NCBI GenBank assembly: GCA_029260985.1
Contig: JAJDCE010000007.1
Location: 1-16,150 of the forward strand
Length of the DNA: 16,150 nucleotides
Direction: 5' to 3'
From: Patescibacteria group bacterium
Lineage (GTDB): Bacteria; Patescibacteriota; Gracilibacteria; UM-FILTER-43-11
Made by a program: the position numbers and the translations under genes. Every line of letters begins with the position of its first letter. Position 1 is the first letter of the stretch. Shown here in pieces: positions 1 through 5,219 of the stretch. Below the pieces are notes generated by a model. That model did no database searches. It saw only the letters and a program-made list of their open reading frames with translations, and had not been told where the DNA came from.

Positions 1-648
1 CCACGCAACAAACACGAACGACGCATTTATGCAGCTGGTGCAAAACAGCGCAGTTCTGGGGCCGGAGGTCCGGTTGCTTCTGCGAAGCGTTCGTCGTCAC
101 AAAAATCGCCGCGCGTGTCGCGCCGTTCTTCTGGGAAGAAAAAATGGAGAAAGCTGGGGTCTGCCGAGCGGTTTGGGTTTGTCTTTTTGTTTGTGTTTTG
201 GTTATTAATGCTTCCGAATGCGGCTTACTTGTTTACGATCCCTCGGCATTTAGTGAATTATTGTGCAGCTTTTGATAAATACAGAGTTTGTCATGAGGGA
301 ACTTCCTGGATGGTACTGTTTTTTGTGTTTTATTCCCTTCTTGGGGTTCCGACTTTTTATTATGCTTTGAAAAAAATGTCAGAATTATTCAGTCGTATTT
401 TTTCTAAATTGTCAGCGTTTTTACTTCCAGCAATTGCCATTCCACTTACTTCAATCGCGCTCATGTTTGGACTTCTTTCTCGTTTTAATAGTTGGGATGT
501 TCTAAAATCACCATCTGTTTTGGTTAATACTGCTCTTTCCTATTTTTTAGACTTCACTTTATTTTTCAATTTTTTCATATTTACGGTAATCTTGTACTTA
601 GTGTATTACGGTTTTGATTGGTTTATATGGAAAGTGATAAAAAAATGA
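1..648 (+). CDS. DUF1361-family integral membrane protein, 5' end outside or near window edge
   Basis: The frame is open from base 1 to the TGA at 646-648, so the gene may begin upstream. A GTG at 115 would give 177 residues. Counting from that GTG, hydrophobic segments lie near 20-42, 65-85, 101-121 and 140-165, which suggests about four membrane spans. The motifs LPNAAYLFT (33-41) and SRFNSWDVL (122-130) match the conserved LPNAPYL and NSWDVL signatures of the DUF1361 family as I know it. That family has no assigned biochemical role. The stretch before the first span is rich in Arg, Lys and Ser and would lie on the cytoplasmic side. The TGA overlaps the next gene's ATG (ATGA), implying translational coupling. 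Family is moderately sure; the start is unsure. Confidence 0.7.
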   Translation, partial: PRNKHERRIYAAGAKQRSSGAGGPVASAKRSSSQKSPRVSRRSSGKKKWRKLGSAERFGFVFLFVFWLLMLPNAAYLFTIPRHLVNYCAAFDKYRVCHEGTSWMVLFFVFYSLLGVPTFYYALKKMSELFSRIFSKLSAFLLPAIAIPLTSIALMFGLLSRFNSWDVLKSPSVLVNTALSYFLDFTLFFNFFIFTVILYLVYYGFDWFIWKVIKK

Positions 649-917
649 CAAGAGTTCATCTCACAATCAGCGGTCAGGTTCAAGGAGTGTTTTTCCGTGC
701 TCATGCTCAGGAGAAGGCGACTGATATGGGGGTGTTTGGCTGGGTGGCGAATGAAGCAGATGGAACGGTTTCAGTGGTCGCTGAAGGGCCATCTAATAAA
801 ATAAATGATTTTACAGACTGGTGCCATAGCGGCCCCTCAACTTGTCAGGTTAAAAAGGTGAAAGTTGAAAAGATTCCGTATATGGCTGAGTTCGCAGATT
901 TTTCTATCCGTTATTAA
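645..917 (+). CDS. acyP: Acylphosphatase
   Basis: Encodes a 90-residue protein, the usual length for acylphosphatase, which hydrolyses carboxyl-phosphate bonds of acyl phosphates in the cytoplasm. The family signature GQVQGVFFR (residues 10-18) supplies the phosphate-binding loop and catalytic Arg18. GWVANEADGTV (32-42) contains the catalytic Asn36. The fold's final strand is present (ADFSIRY), so the gene looks complete. I chose ATG 645 because it overlaps the upstream TGA in an ATGA junction and places the first beta strand at the N terminus. TTG 618 and ATG 627 are in-frame alternatives adding 9 and 6 residues. There is no clear Shine-Dalgarno site, so it is probably coupled to the upstream gene. 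A 7-bp repeat array begins 8 nt after the stop. Confidence 0.93.
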   Translation: MTRVHLTISGQVQGVFFRAHAQEKATDMGVFGWVANEADGTVSVVAEGPSNKINDFTDWCHSGPSTCQVKKVKVEKIPYMAEFADFSIRY

Positions 918-924
918 TCAGTTT

Positions 925-952
925 GGAGTTCGGAGTCAGGAGTTCGGAGTCC
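925..952 (+). repeat. Degenerate 7-bp tandem array, GGAGTYN x4
   Basis: Four units start at 925, 932, 939 and 946, each GGAGT followed by TC, CA, TC and CC. The period is exactly 7. The array begins 8 nt after the acylphosphatase stop and ends 33 nt before the next ATG. It is G-rich in an otherwise AT-rich gap, and unlike the other arrays it carries no stop triplets on the + strand. Confidence 0.8.
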
Positions 953-985
953 AATATGATTCCCCATTATCCAAACTAAAGAAAT

Positions 986-1780
986 ATGTCAAAAAACAAG
1001 TACCCCATTTTAGTCAGCATTCCACACGGCTCACCCTTTGTGCCGGCAGATCTTAGGCGCATGATGGGGCTTAGTGATTTTCAGATTAAAAAGCAAACGG
1101 ATCCTTTTACGGATATTATTTTTGATGTGCCGAATGCCCATGTGGTTAAGGGAAGGATTTCTCGGTTAGTGGTGGATTTAAACCGAGCCCCTGATGACAT
1201 TGAAATGGAACATGAGCTTTCGAATCGAGGGGTTGTGGTGAGTGTCGATATTGATGGGAATCCTATCTATAAGTCACCTCCTTCAATTGAAGCCATTTCG
1301 GATAGAGTGAAAAAGTATCATTATGCTTTTCACGAGAAAATAGAGGAGTTTAAATCAAAAACCCGTTTTTTAATTGACGGGCATTCCATGCGTTCAGTGA
1401 CTCCTTCAACTAAGCCAGATATGGGTCGAGAGCGAGCTGATATTGTGCTTGGGAATCGTCATTACACAACATGCTCAAGGCTGATGACACGGCACATTAT
1501 GAAGTACTTTGAAGACAGAGGGTTTAAGGTTAATGTTAATGATCCTTTTACGGGGCGCTATATTATCGGTTATCATTGTTCCCGAAATACCTTTCCGGGA
1601 ATTCAGATTGAGGTGAATGAAAGGCTGTTTATGAATACCAAAACTTATCGACCCCATAAAAAGAAGGTCGATTTCTTCAGACAGGTTATGTCCGATTTGG
1701 TCGAATACATTTACTACGAAATTGCTCGAGAAGATGTAGCTCTGAAGAAGGGGCAAATCTCGCAGAGCAAGCTCTTCTAA
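986..1780 (+). CDS. N-formylglutamate amidohydrolase-family (HutG/FGase-like) protein
   Basis: A 264-residue protein of the N-formylglutamate amidohydrolase family, a zinc hydrolase fold that in histidine catabolism releases formate from N-formyl-glutamate. Visible family motifs, in order: SIPHGS (11-16), SRLVVDLNR (59-67), DGHS (131-134, probable metal ligands), ADIVLGN (151-157), NDPFTGRYI (185-193) and QIEVNERLFM (207-216). Length and motif order are as expected for a complete enzyme. The first motif reads HGS where HGG is usual. No other histidine-utilisation genes are visible nearby, so the true substrate may differ, for example another N-acyl amino acid; that is inference. The ATG at 986 has no strong Shine-Dalgarno site. 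The gene ends at a TAA, 5 nt before a TAAT 7-bp array. Confidence 0.88.
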   Translation: MSKNKYPILVSIPHGSPFVPADLRRMMGLSDFQIKKQTDPFTDIIFDVPNAHVVKGRISRLVVDLNRAPDDIEMEHELSNRGVVVSVDIDGNPIYKSPPSIEAISDRVKKYHYAFHEKIEEFKSKTRFLIDGHSMRSVTPSTKPDMGRERADIVLGNRHYTTCSRLMTRHIMKYFEDRGFKVNVNDPFTGRYIIGYHCSRNTFPGIQIEVNERLFMNTKTYRPHKKKVDFFRQVMSDLVEYIYYEIAREDVALKKGQISQSKLF

Positions 1781-1785
1781 ATTCT

Positions 1786-1813
1786 TAATTTCTAATGACT
1801 AATATCTAATTAG
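1786..1813. repeat. Degenerate 7-bp tandem array, TAATNNN x4
   Basis: TAAT recurs at 1786, 1793, 1800 and 1807, followed by TTC, GAC, ATC and TAG. The array fills the short gap between convergent genes: it starts 6 nt after the stop of the upstream amidohydrolase-family gene and contains the distal TAA (1810-1812, minus strand) of the metallopeptidase pseudogene. On the + strand the TAA triplets fall in all three frames. Confidence 0.8.
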
Positions 1814-2655
1814 GAATTGAGGAAATTATCCAAGTCGTAGGATTGAACCGTGATGTCCCAGGGTCGGCTTTTTAGACCATCAATTAAGTAGGTTCCGGTA
1901 TCAAATTCTTTCCCATCAAATACTTTATCTTTGATGAAATTGTATTTCTGTAACAACTTGGCGCTGGTTTGGGTTTTGCTTTTGAACTATTTATTATGAA
2001 GAACATAATATACGTAGCATTCCGCAAAGTCTTCGAAAGGATCACTGAGGCCGTAGCCTGAGACAAAGTCTAAATTGCTGGCATCTCTTTTACGGGTTTT
2101 TTCGTCCGTCCAACTGATACGGTAAAACTCTAAGCTGGGGTCGGTTTCGTAAACTGGTTTTTTCCCGTCGTTAAATTCACTTATCTTTTTTCTTTTCACT
2201 TCACTTAAATGTCCAAGGTCAACACTGTGTCCGATTTCGTGAATCAATACGCCATAAAGTTCAGTCTCATCCATATCGACCGCCCTTAAAATAATGAGTG
2301 ATTTTCCACCAAGTCCACGATGAGCTTTTGGGTTGTAATCGAGTACAAGATTTTTGAGAGTTGATAAGTGGTCGGAGGGTAATTTTGCTAAAACAGATGC
2401 AATTTCCTTCTTTCTATCTGGATTTAACAGCGTGTACTGCCTTTCTTCATTTCTTGCTGCAAAGCTCATATGACTAAAGGGCTGCTGGGGGGCATTTTTT
2501 CGTACTGTTTTAGCTGCTTCATGATTAATTATGTCATTTTTTGTGACTAAAACAGGTTCCGTTGCAGTTTCTTCTCCGACGGCTTTTACGCCGTACCATA
2601 GGCCAAATGACGTAATTTGCAGTGCCAAAAATAAAGAGATGATTTTACGATACAT
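1810..2655 (-). pseudogene. Secreted HEIGH zinc metallopeptidase with an in-frame TAG (truncated or pseudogene)
   Basis: From ATG 2655 the frame gives 222 residues ending at TAG 1987-1989. Beyond that TAG the same frame stays open for another 58 codons to TAA 1810-1812, and the translated part (KLLQKYNFIKDKVF and onward) looks like real protein. The intact gene would encode about 281 residues. Residues 1-26 resemble a signal peptide or anchor (KIISLFLALQITSFGLW). HEIGH at 139-143 is a zinc-binding HExxH motif, and DPFEDFAECYVYYV (205-218) supplies a likely third ligand (Glu208 or Glu212), a layout like anthrax-lethal-factor-type peptidases. The TAG follows this helix, so the zinc site would survive in the short product. 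One base change (TAG from GAG, AAG or CAG) explains the break. Read-through is possible but unproved. Confidence 0.75.
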
Positions 2656-2704
2656 AAGTATAAGTAAGGGATATTCTCTTTTGTTTTTGTCTCTGGTTTT
2701 TTTG

Positions 2705-2718
2705 CTATCCGAAGATAG
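2705..2718 (-). promoter_or_regulatory. cUUCGg hairpin at predicted 5' end of the peptidase transcript
   Basis: On the minus strand the arms CTATC and GATAG enclose TTCG, forming a C(UUCG)G tetraloop stem of 5 bp. The -10 at 2725-2730 places transcription start near 2718, so this stable hairpin would be the very start of the mRNA, about 50 nt before the ATG. Such positions can protect mRNA from 5' decay (established in general, inferred here). Confidence 0.45.
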
Positions 2719-2724
2719 AATGAA

Positions 2725-2753
2725 ATAGTACCATAATTACTTAATTATGTCAA
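2725..2753 (-). promoter_or_regulatory. Promoter of the metallopeptidase gene
   Basis: On the minus strand, TTGACA (2748-2753) is a perfect -35. A 17-bp spacer follows, then TACTAT (2725-2730) as -10, preceded by TG one base upstream, which makes an extended -10. The spacer holds the dyad ATAATTA-CT-TAATTAT (2733-2748), a candidate operator. Confidence 0.6.
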
Positions 2754-2772
2754 TGATAAAACTCACCTCTTT

Positions 2773-2801
2773 TTTACGGGTTTTTCAGGGTAGTGTATAA
2801 T
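2773..2801 (+). promoter_or_regulatory. Promoter of the flippase gene
   Basis: TTTACG (2773-2778), a 17-bp spacer and a perfect TATAAT (2796-2801) on the + strand. The start point would fall near 2808, 18 nt before ATG 2826. This excludes the upstream in-frame GTG at 2793 as the start codon, because it would lie inside the promoter. Confidence 0.6.
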
Positions 2802-2825
2802 CGAGTTCGACTCACACATTCAAAC

Positions 2826-4364
2826 ATGTCAATTGCCCGAAAAATCCTCGAAAATACGTTTGTTCAAGTCTTAGGGAAGCTCATTACGGCTGCTTTATCA
2901 ATTATTGTCCTTAAGATTATTTCAGGTTATTTGGGGACAGCGGGTTATGGGGATTACACCACCATTTATCAATTTTTAGCCTTTTTTGGAATTATCGCTG
3001 ACTTTGGTATTTATACTATTACCGTGAAGGAGATGTCCCGGGATGAGACTAAAATACCGGTTATTCTTGGGAATGTGATGGGCTTAAGGTCATTTTTGGC
3101 CATTTTAGCCATGTTTTTGGCGGTTCTAACCGTCTTTTTGGTGCCTCGCTATACAGGCACGCTCATTCCCCTAGGGGTTCTTATAGCGGCACTGGCTACT
3201 ATTCTAACCCTCTTAAACGGCACTATTAGCAGTGTTTTACAGGTTCACTTAAAGATGCAATATGCCACGATCGGTTTAGTGGTGGGTAAAATAGCCTCTG
3301 TTTCTTATATGTGGTATGTGGCTTATGTGGCTTTTACAGATAATTTAGTTGGTGGTTTCTATCATCTGCTTTGGGCTGGGGTTCTGGGGAATTTGGTGAT
3401 GTTTTTAATCACGGGTTATTACGTTCGCCGCTATAGTAAAATCACTTACCGTTTTGATTTTGGGTATTGGAGGAAAGTTTTTATGACTTCGTTGCCATTT
3501 GGAGTGGCGCTTATTCTGAATACGATTTACATGCGGCTTGATGTGATTCTGATGACTTTTATTTTACCTCATAGTCAATCACTTCCTAATCCAGAGGCGG
3601 ATTGTTTAAAACAGCTTTGTTCTGATACAGAAATCGGTCTTTATGGGGTGGCAATGCGCATGCTTGAAATGCTGGTGATTATTCCGATTTATTTCATGAA
3701 TTCTGTGCTTCCTGTTATGACTCGATATATCGAAGAGCAAAGTCAAAAGATCAGAACTTTAATGCAGTACTCATTTGACTTCTTAATTGCTACGGGTCTG
3801 CCGATACTAGTGGGTGGGTTTATTCTTGCTAGACCCATCATTCATTTTATTTCTGATTCTGAGTTTGTTGGTGGAAATGTATTTCAATTTGGTTCTGATA
3901 TGGCGGTTCGAATCCTGATGTTTGCCATGCTTTTCTCTTTTGTGAATGCCCTTTTCGGATTTACCTTGGTAGTGCTGAATAAGCAGGTAAAGCTGATGTA
4001 TATCAATGCTGGAGCGGTTGTATTTAATATCATCAGTAATATCTTTGTGATTCCTGTATGGGGATTCAGAGGGGCAGCTGTTACATCAGTCTTTTCAGAG
4101 CTGATCATTCTCGTATTTGCTTACTGGACGGCACAGAAATTGCTTGGTTTTCACTTATCTGTTCGTACATTGGTCAGAACGGCTTTTGCAGTGCTCATGA
4201 TGGGAATAACGGTCTATTTTGGCTATGTTTTTATGGAAGAAGTGTGGTTCGTGTGGCAATTGGCTGTATTGGTGCCTGTTGGAGGTTTGATTTACATCTT
4301 CTTCATGTTTAAGACAAAGGCGATTACTCCGGAAATGATGCACTTAATTCGCAAGAAGCCTTAA
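2826..4364 (+). CDS. Wzx/MATE-type polysaccharide flippase
   Basis: Encodes 512 residues from ATG 2826 with hydrophobic segments along the whole length, roughly 12-14 membrane spans. The N terminus (KILENTFVQVLGKLITAALS, then a GTAGYGDYTTIYQFLAFFG region) has the pattern of polysaccharide biosynthesis/export flippases of the MATE/MOP superfamily, which move lipid-linked saccharides across the cytoplasmic membrane. The matching middle feature is a return of the pattern near residue 215 (FGVALILNTIYMRLDVILM). Substrate cannot be told from sequence; O-unit or exopolysaccharide repeat is likely. MurJ is possible but the N terminus fits Wzx better. No glycosyltransferases are adjacent. The start is set by the promoter at 2773-2801. 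The stop TAA is itself the first unit of a TAAG 7-bp array, and rnhB starts 29 nt later, probably co-transcribed. Confidence 0.85.
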   Translation: MSIARKILENTFVQVLGKLITAALSIIVLKIISGYLGTAGYGDYTTIYQFLAFFGIIADFGIYTITVKEMSRDETKIPVILGNVMGLRSFLAILAMFLAVLTVFLVPRYTGTLIPLGVLIAALATILTLLNGTISSVLQVHLKMQYATIGLVVGKIASVSYMWYVAYVAFTDNLVGGFYHLLWAGVLGNLVMFLITGYYVRRYSKITYRFDFGYWRKVFMTSLPFGVALILNTIYMRLDVILMTFILPHSQSLPNPEADCLKQLCSDTEIGLYGVAMRMLEMLVIIPIYFMNSVLPVMTRYIEEQSQKIRTLMQYSFDFLIATGLPILVGGFILARPIIHFISDSEFVGGNVFQFGSDMAVRILMFAMLFSFVNALFGFTLVVLNKQVKLMYINAGAVVFNIISNIFVIPVWGFRGAAVTSVFSELIILVFAYWTAQKLLGFHLSVRTLVRTAFAVLMMGITVYFGYVFMEEVWFVWQLAVLVPVGGLIYIFFMFKTKAITPEMMHLIRKKP

Positions 4365-4389
4365 GTTTTAAGATGTAAGCCATAAGCTG
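4362..4389 (+). repeat. Degenerate 7-bp tandem array, TAAGNNN x4
   Basis: TAAG recurs at 4362, 4369, 4376 and 4383, followed by TTT, ATG, CCA and CTG. The first TAA is the flippase stop codon, so the array starts inside the coding end. It fills almost all of the 29-nt gap to rnhB. TAA falls in all three frames. Confidence 0.8.
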
Positions 4390-4393
4390 ATAA

Positions 4394-4993
4394 ATGGTTA
4401 TGTATAAACAAGAACTTCAACTCAGGGATAGGGGATTTGAGATGATTGCGGGGGTGGATGAGGCGGGACGAGGCCCTTTGGCGGGACCTGTTGTTGCTGG
4501 GGCTATTTTACTTGATCCATTTTACAAGAATTCGGCGATTAATGATTCTAAACAACTTACTGCTATCGAACGGGAGCAGTTATTTGTGGAGCTTAAAAAC
4601 CGGGCTATTAGCTATGCGGTGGGTGTTGTTGGTTGGAAGCAAATTGATGAAATGGGGATCTCGAATGCTTCGAAACTTGCGATGCGACAGGCGGTTTTGA
4701 AGCTTGATCCTGCACCTGATTTTATTCTCTCGGATGCGTTTTCCATTAACACCCCTGGCATTCCTCAAATGGCTGTTATAAAAGGGGATGCGACGGTTTT
4801 TTCGATTGCGGCTGCCTCTATTATTGCCAAGGTTTCACGGGATAAGCTAATGGCGAATTATCATAAAAAGTACCCGCAGTATGGATTTAATGAGCATATG
4901 GGTTACGGAACAGAGGTTCATCTAAAAATGATCAAGGAACATGGGCCGTGTCCGATTCATCGGATGAGTTTTTCGCCTTTAAATGTTTTTTAG
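4394..4993 (+). CDS. rnhB: Ribonuclease HII
   Basis: Encodes a 199-residue RNase HII, which cuts the RNA strand of RNA-DNA hybrids and starts removal of ribonucleotides misplaced in DNA. The motif GVDEAGRGPLAGPVVAGA (20-37) carries catalytic Asp22 and Glu23. Asp114 (in LSDAF) and Asp132 (in KGDATVFSIAAAS) complete the DEDD site. Their spacing (91 and 18 residues) equals that of the E. coli enzyme residues E17, D108 and D126. The C-terminal YPQYGFNEHMGYGT and GPCPIHRMSF segments are also family hallmarks. Length is normal and the gene looks intact. It ends in TAG, which shows that TAG works as a stop in this genome. ATG 4394 has no Shine-Dalgarno site; a second ATG two codons on (4400) is an alternative start. 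Confidence 0.96.
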   Translation: MVMYKQELQLRDRGFEMIAGVDEAGRGPLAGPVVAGAILLDPFYKNSAINDSKQLTAIEREQLFVELKNRAISYAVGVVGWKQIDEMGISNASKLAMRQAVLKLDPAPDFILSDAFSINTPGIPQMAVIKGDATVFSIAAASIIAKVSRDKLMANYHKKYPQYGFNEHMGYGTEVHLKMIKEHGPCPIHRMSFSPLNVF

Positions 4994-4999
4994 AGTTTT

Positions 5000-5040
5000 T
5001 TGAATTAATGCTATTATATACTAGATATATAATATTGACA
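5000..5040 (+). promoter_or_regulatory. AT-rich region with several possible promoter elements
   Basis: After rnhB the sequence holds TATTAT (5012-5017), TATACT (5017-5022), TATAAT (5028-5033) and TTGACA (5035-5040) on the + strand. None forms a well-spaced strong pair: TATAAT 5028 has only TTAATG at the -35 position, and TTGACA 5035 has only TAGTTT at -10. A promoter for the EGF lipoprotein gene is likely somewhere here, but I cannot pick one. Confidence 0.3.
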
Positions 5041-5074
5041 AATCACTAAAAAAAGAGTAGTTTTTTGGTAGTTG

Positions 5075-5095
5075 TCCGGTCATATCCTTACCGGA
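5075..5095. other. Small inverted repeat in the EGF gene leader
   Basis: TCCGGT (5075-5080) and ACCGGA (5090-5095) form a perfect 6-bp stem with a 9-nt loop. No T-run follows on either strand, so it is not a classic terminator. It could be an operator or leader hairpin ahead of the EGF lipoprotein gene. Confidence 0.45.
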
Positions 5096-5134
5096 TTGTG
5101 CCTGGACTGATCATTATCAATAAGGCCTCTTTTT

Positions 5135-5193
5135 CTTGTTCGCTCAAATATATGTTTTTTAAAGGATATGTCTGAGTGAACAAGTTTTCTAAT
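5135..5193 (+). terminator. Long hairpin with T-rich tail before the EGF lipoprotein gene (terminator or attenuator)
   Basis: CTTGTTCGCTCA (5135-5146) pairs with TGAGTGAACAAG (5173-5184) over 12 positions, one of them a G-U pair. An inner ATATAT/ATATGT stem can stack within the 26-nt loop. A T-rich tail follows (5185-5197). It ends 23 nt before the ATG at 5220. It could be the rho-independent terminator of the flippase-rnhB unit, or an attenuator in the EGF gene leader if the promoter lies upstream. Confidence 0.6.
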
Positions 5194-5207
5194 TTTTCAC
5201 AGCTTTC

Positions 5208-5213
5208 AAGGAG
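5208..5213 (+). promoter_or_regulatory. Strong Shine-Dalgarno site of the EGF lipoprotein gene
   Basis: AAGGAG with a 6-nt spacer to ATG 5220. It is the clearest ribosome binding site in the window; most neighbouring genes have none that I can see. Confidence 0.8.
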
Positions 5214-5219
5214 ATTCTC

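Noticed and set aside
646..648. UGA recoding as in Gracilibacteria
   Set aside because: TGA 646-648 ends the DUF1361 gene at an ATGA junction with a clear acylphosphatase, so UGA acts as stop here.
925..952. CRISPR array
   Set aside because: Units are only 7 bp, with no separate spacers and no cas genes in the window.
1987..1989. Genome-wide TAG recoding to explain the internal TAG
   Set aside because: TAG terminates rnhB (4991-4993) and the GGDEF gene (11798-11800) exactly where those proteins should end.
1884..2066. 60-residue minus-strand ORF overlapping the peptidase 3' end
   Set aside because: It is in another frame. The peptidase's own frame, continued past the TAG, gives the convincing protein sequence.
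2793..2825. GTG 2793 as flippase start
   Set aside because: It lies in the TATAAT promoter element; ATG 2826 is downstream of the predicted transcription start.
5012..5053. Another 7-bp array after rnhB (TA at 5012, 5019, 5026, 5033)
   Set aside because: Only TA is kept in very AT-rich DNA, so chance explains it.
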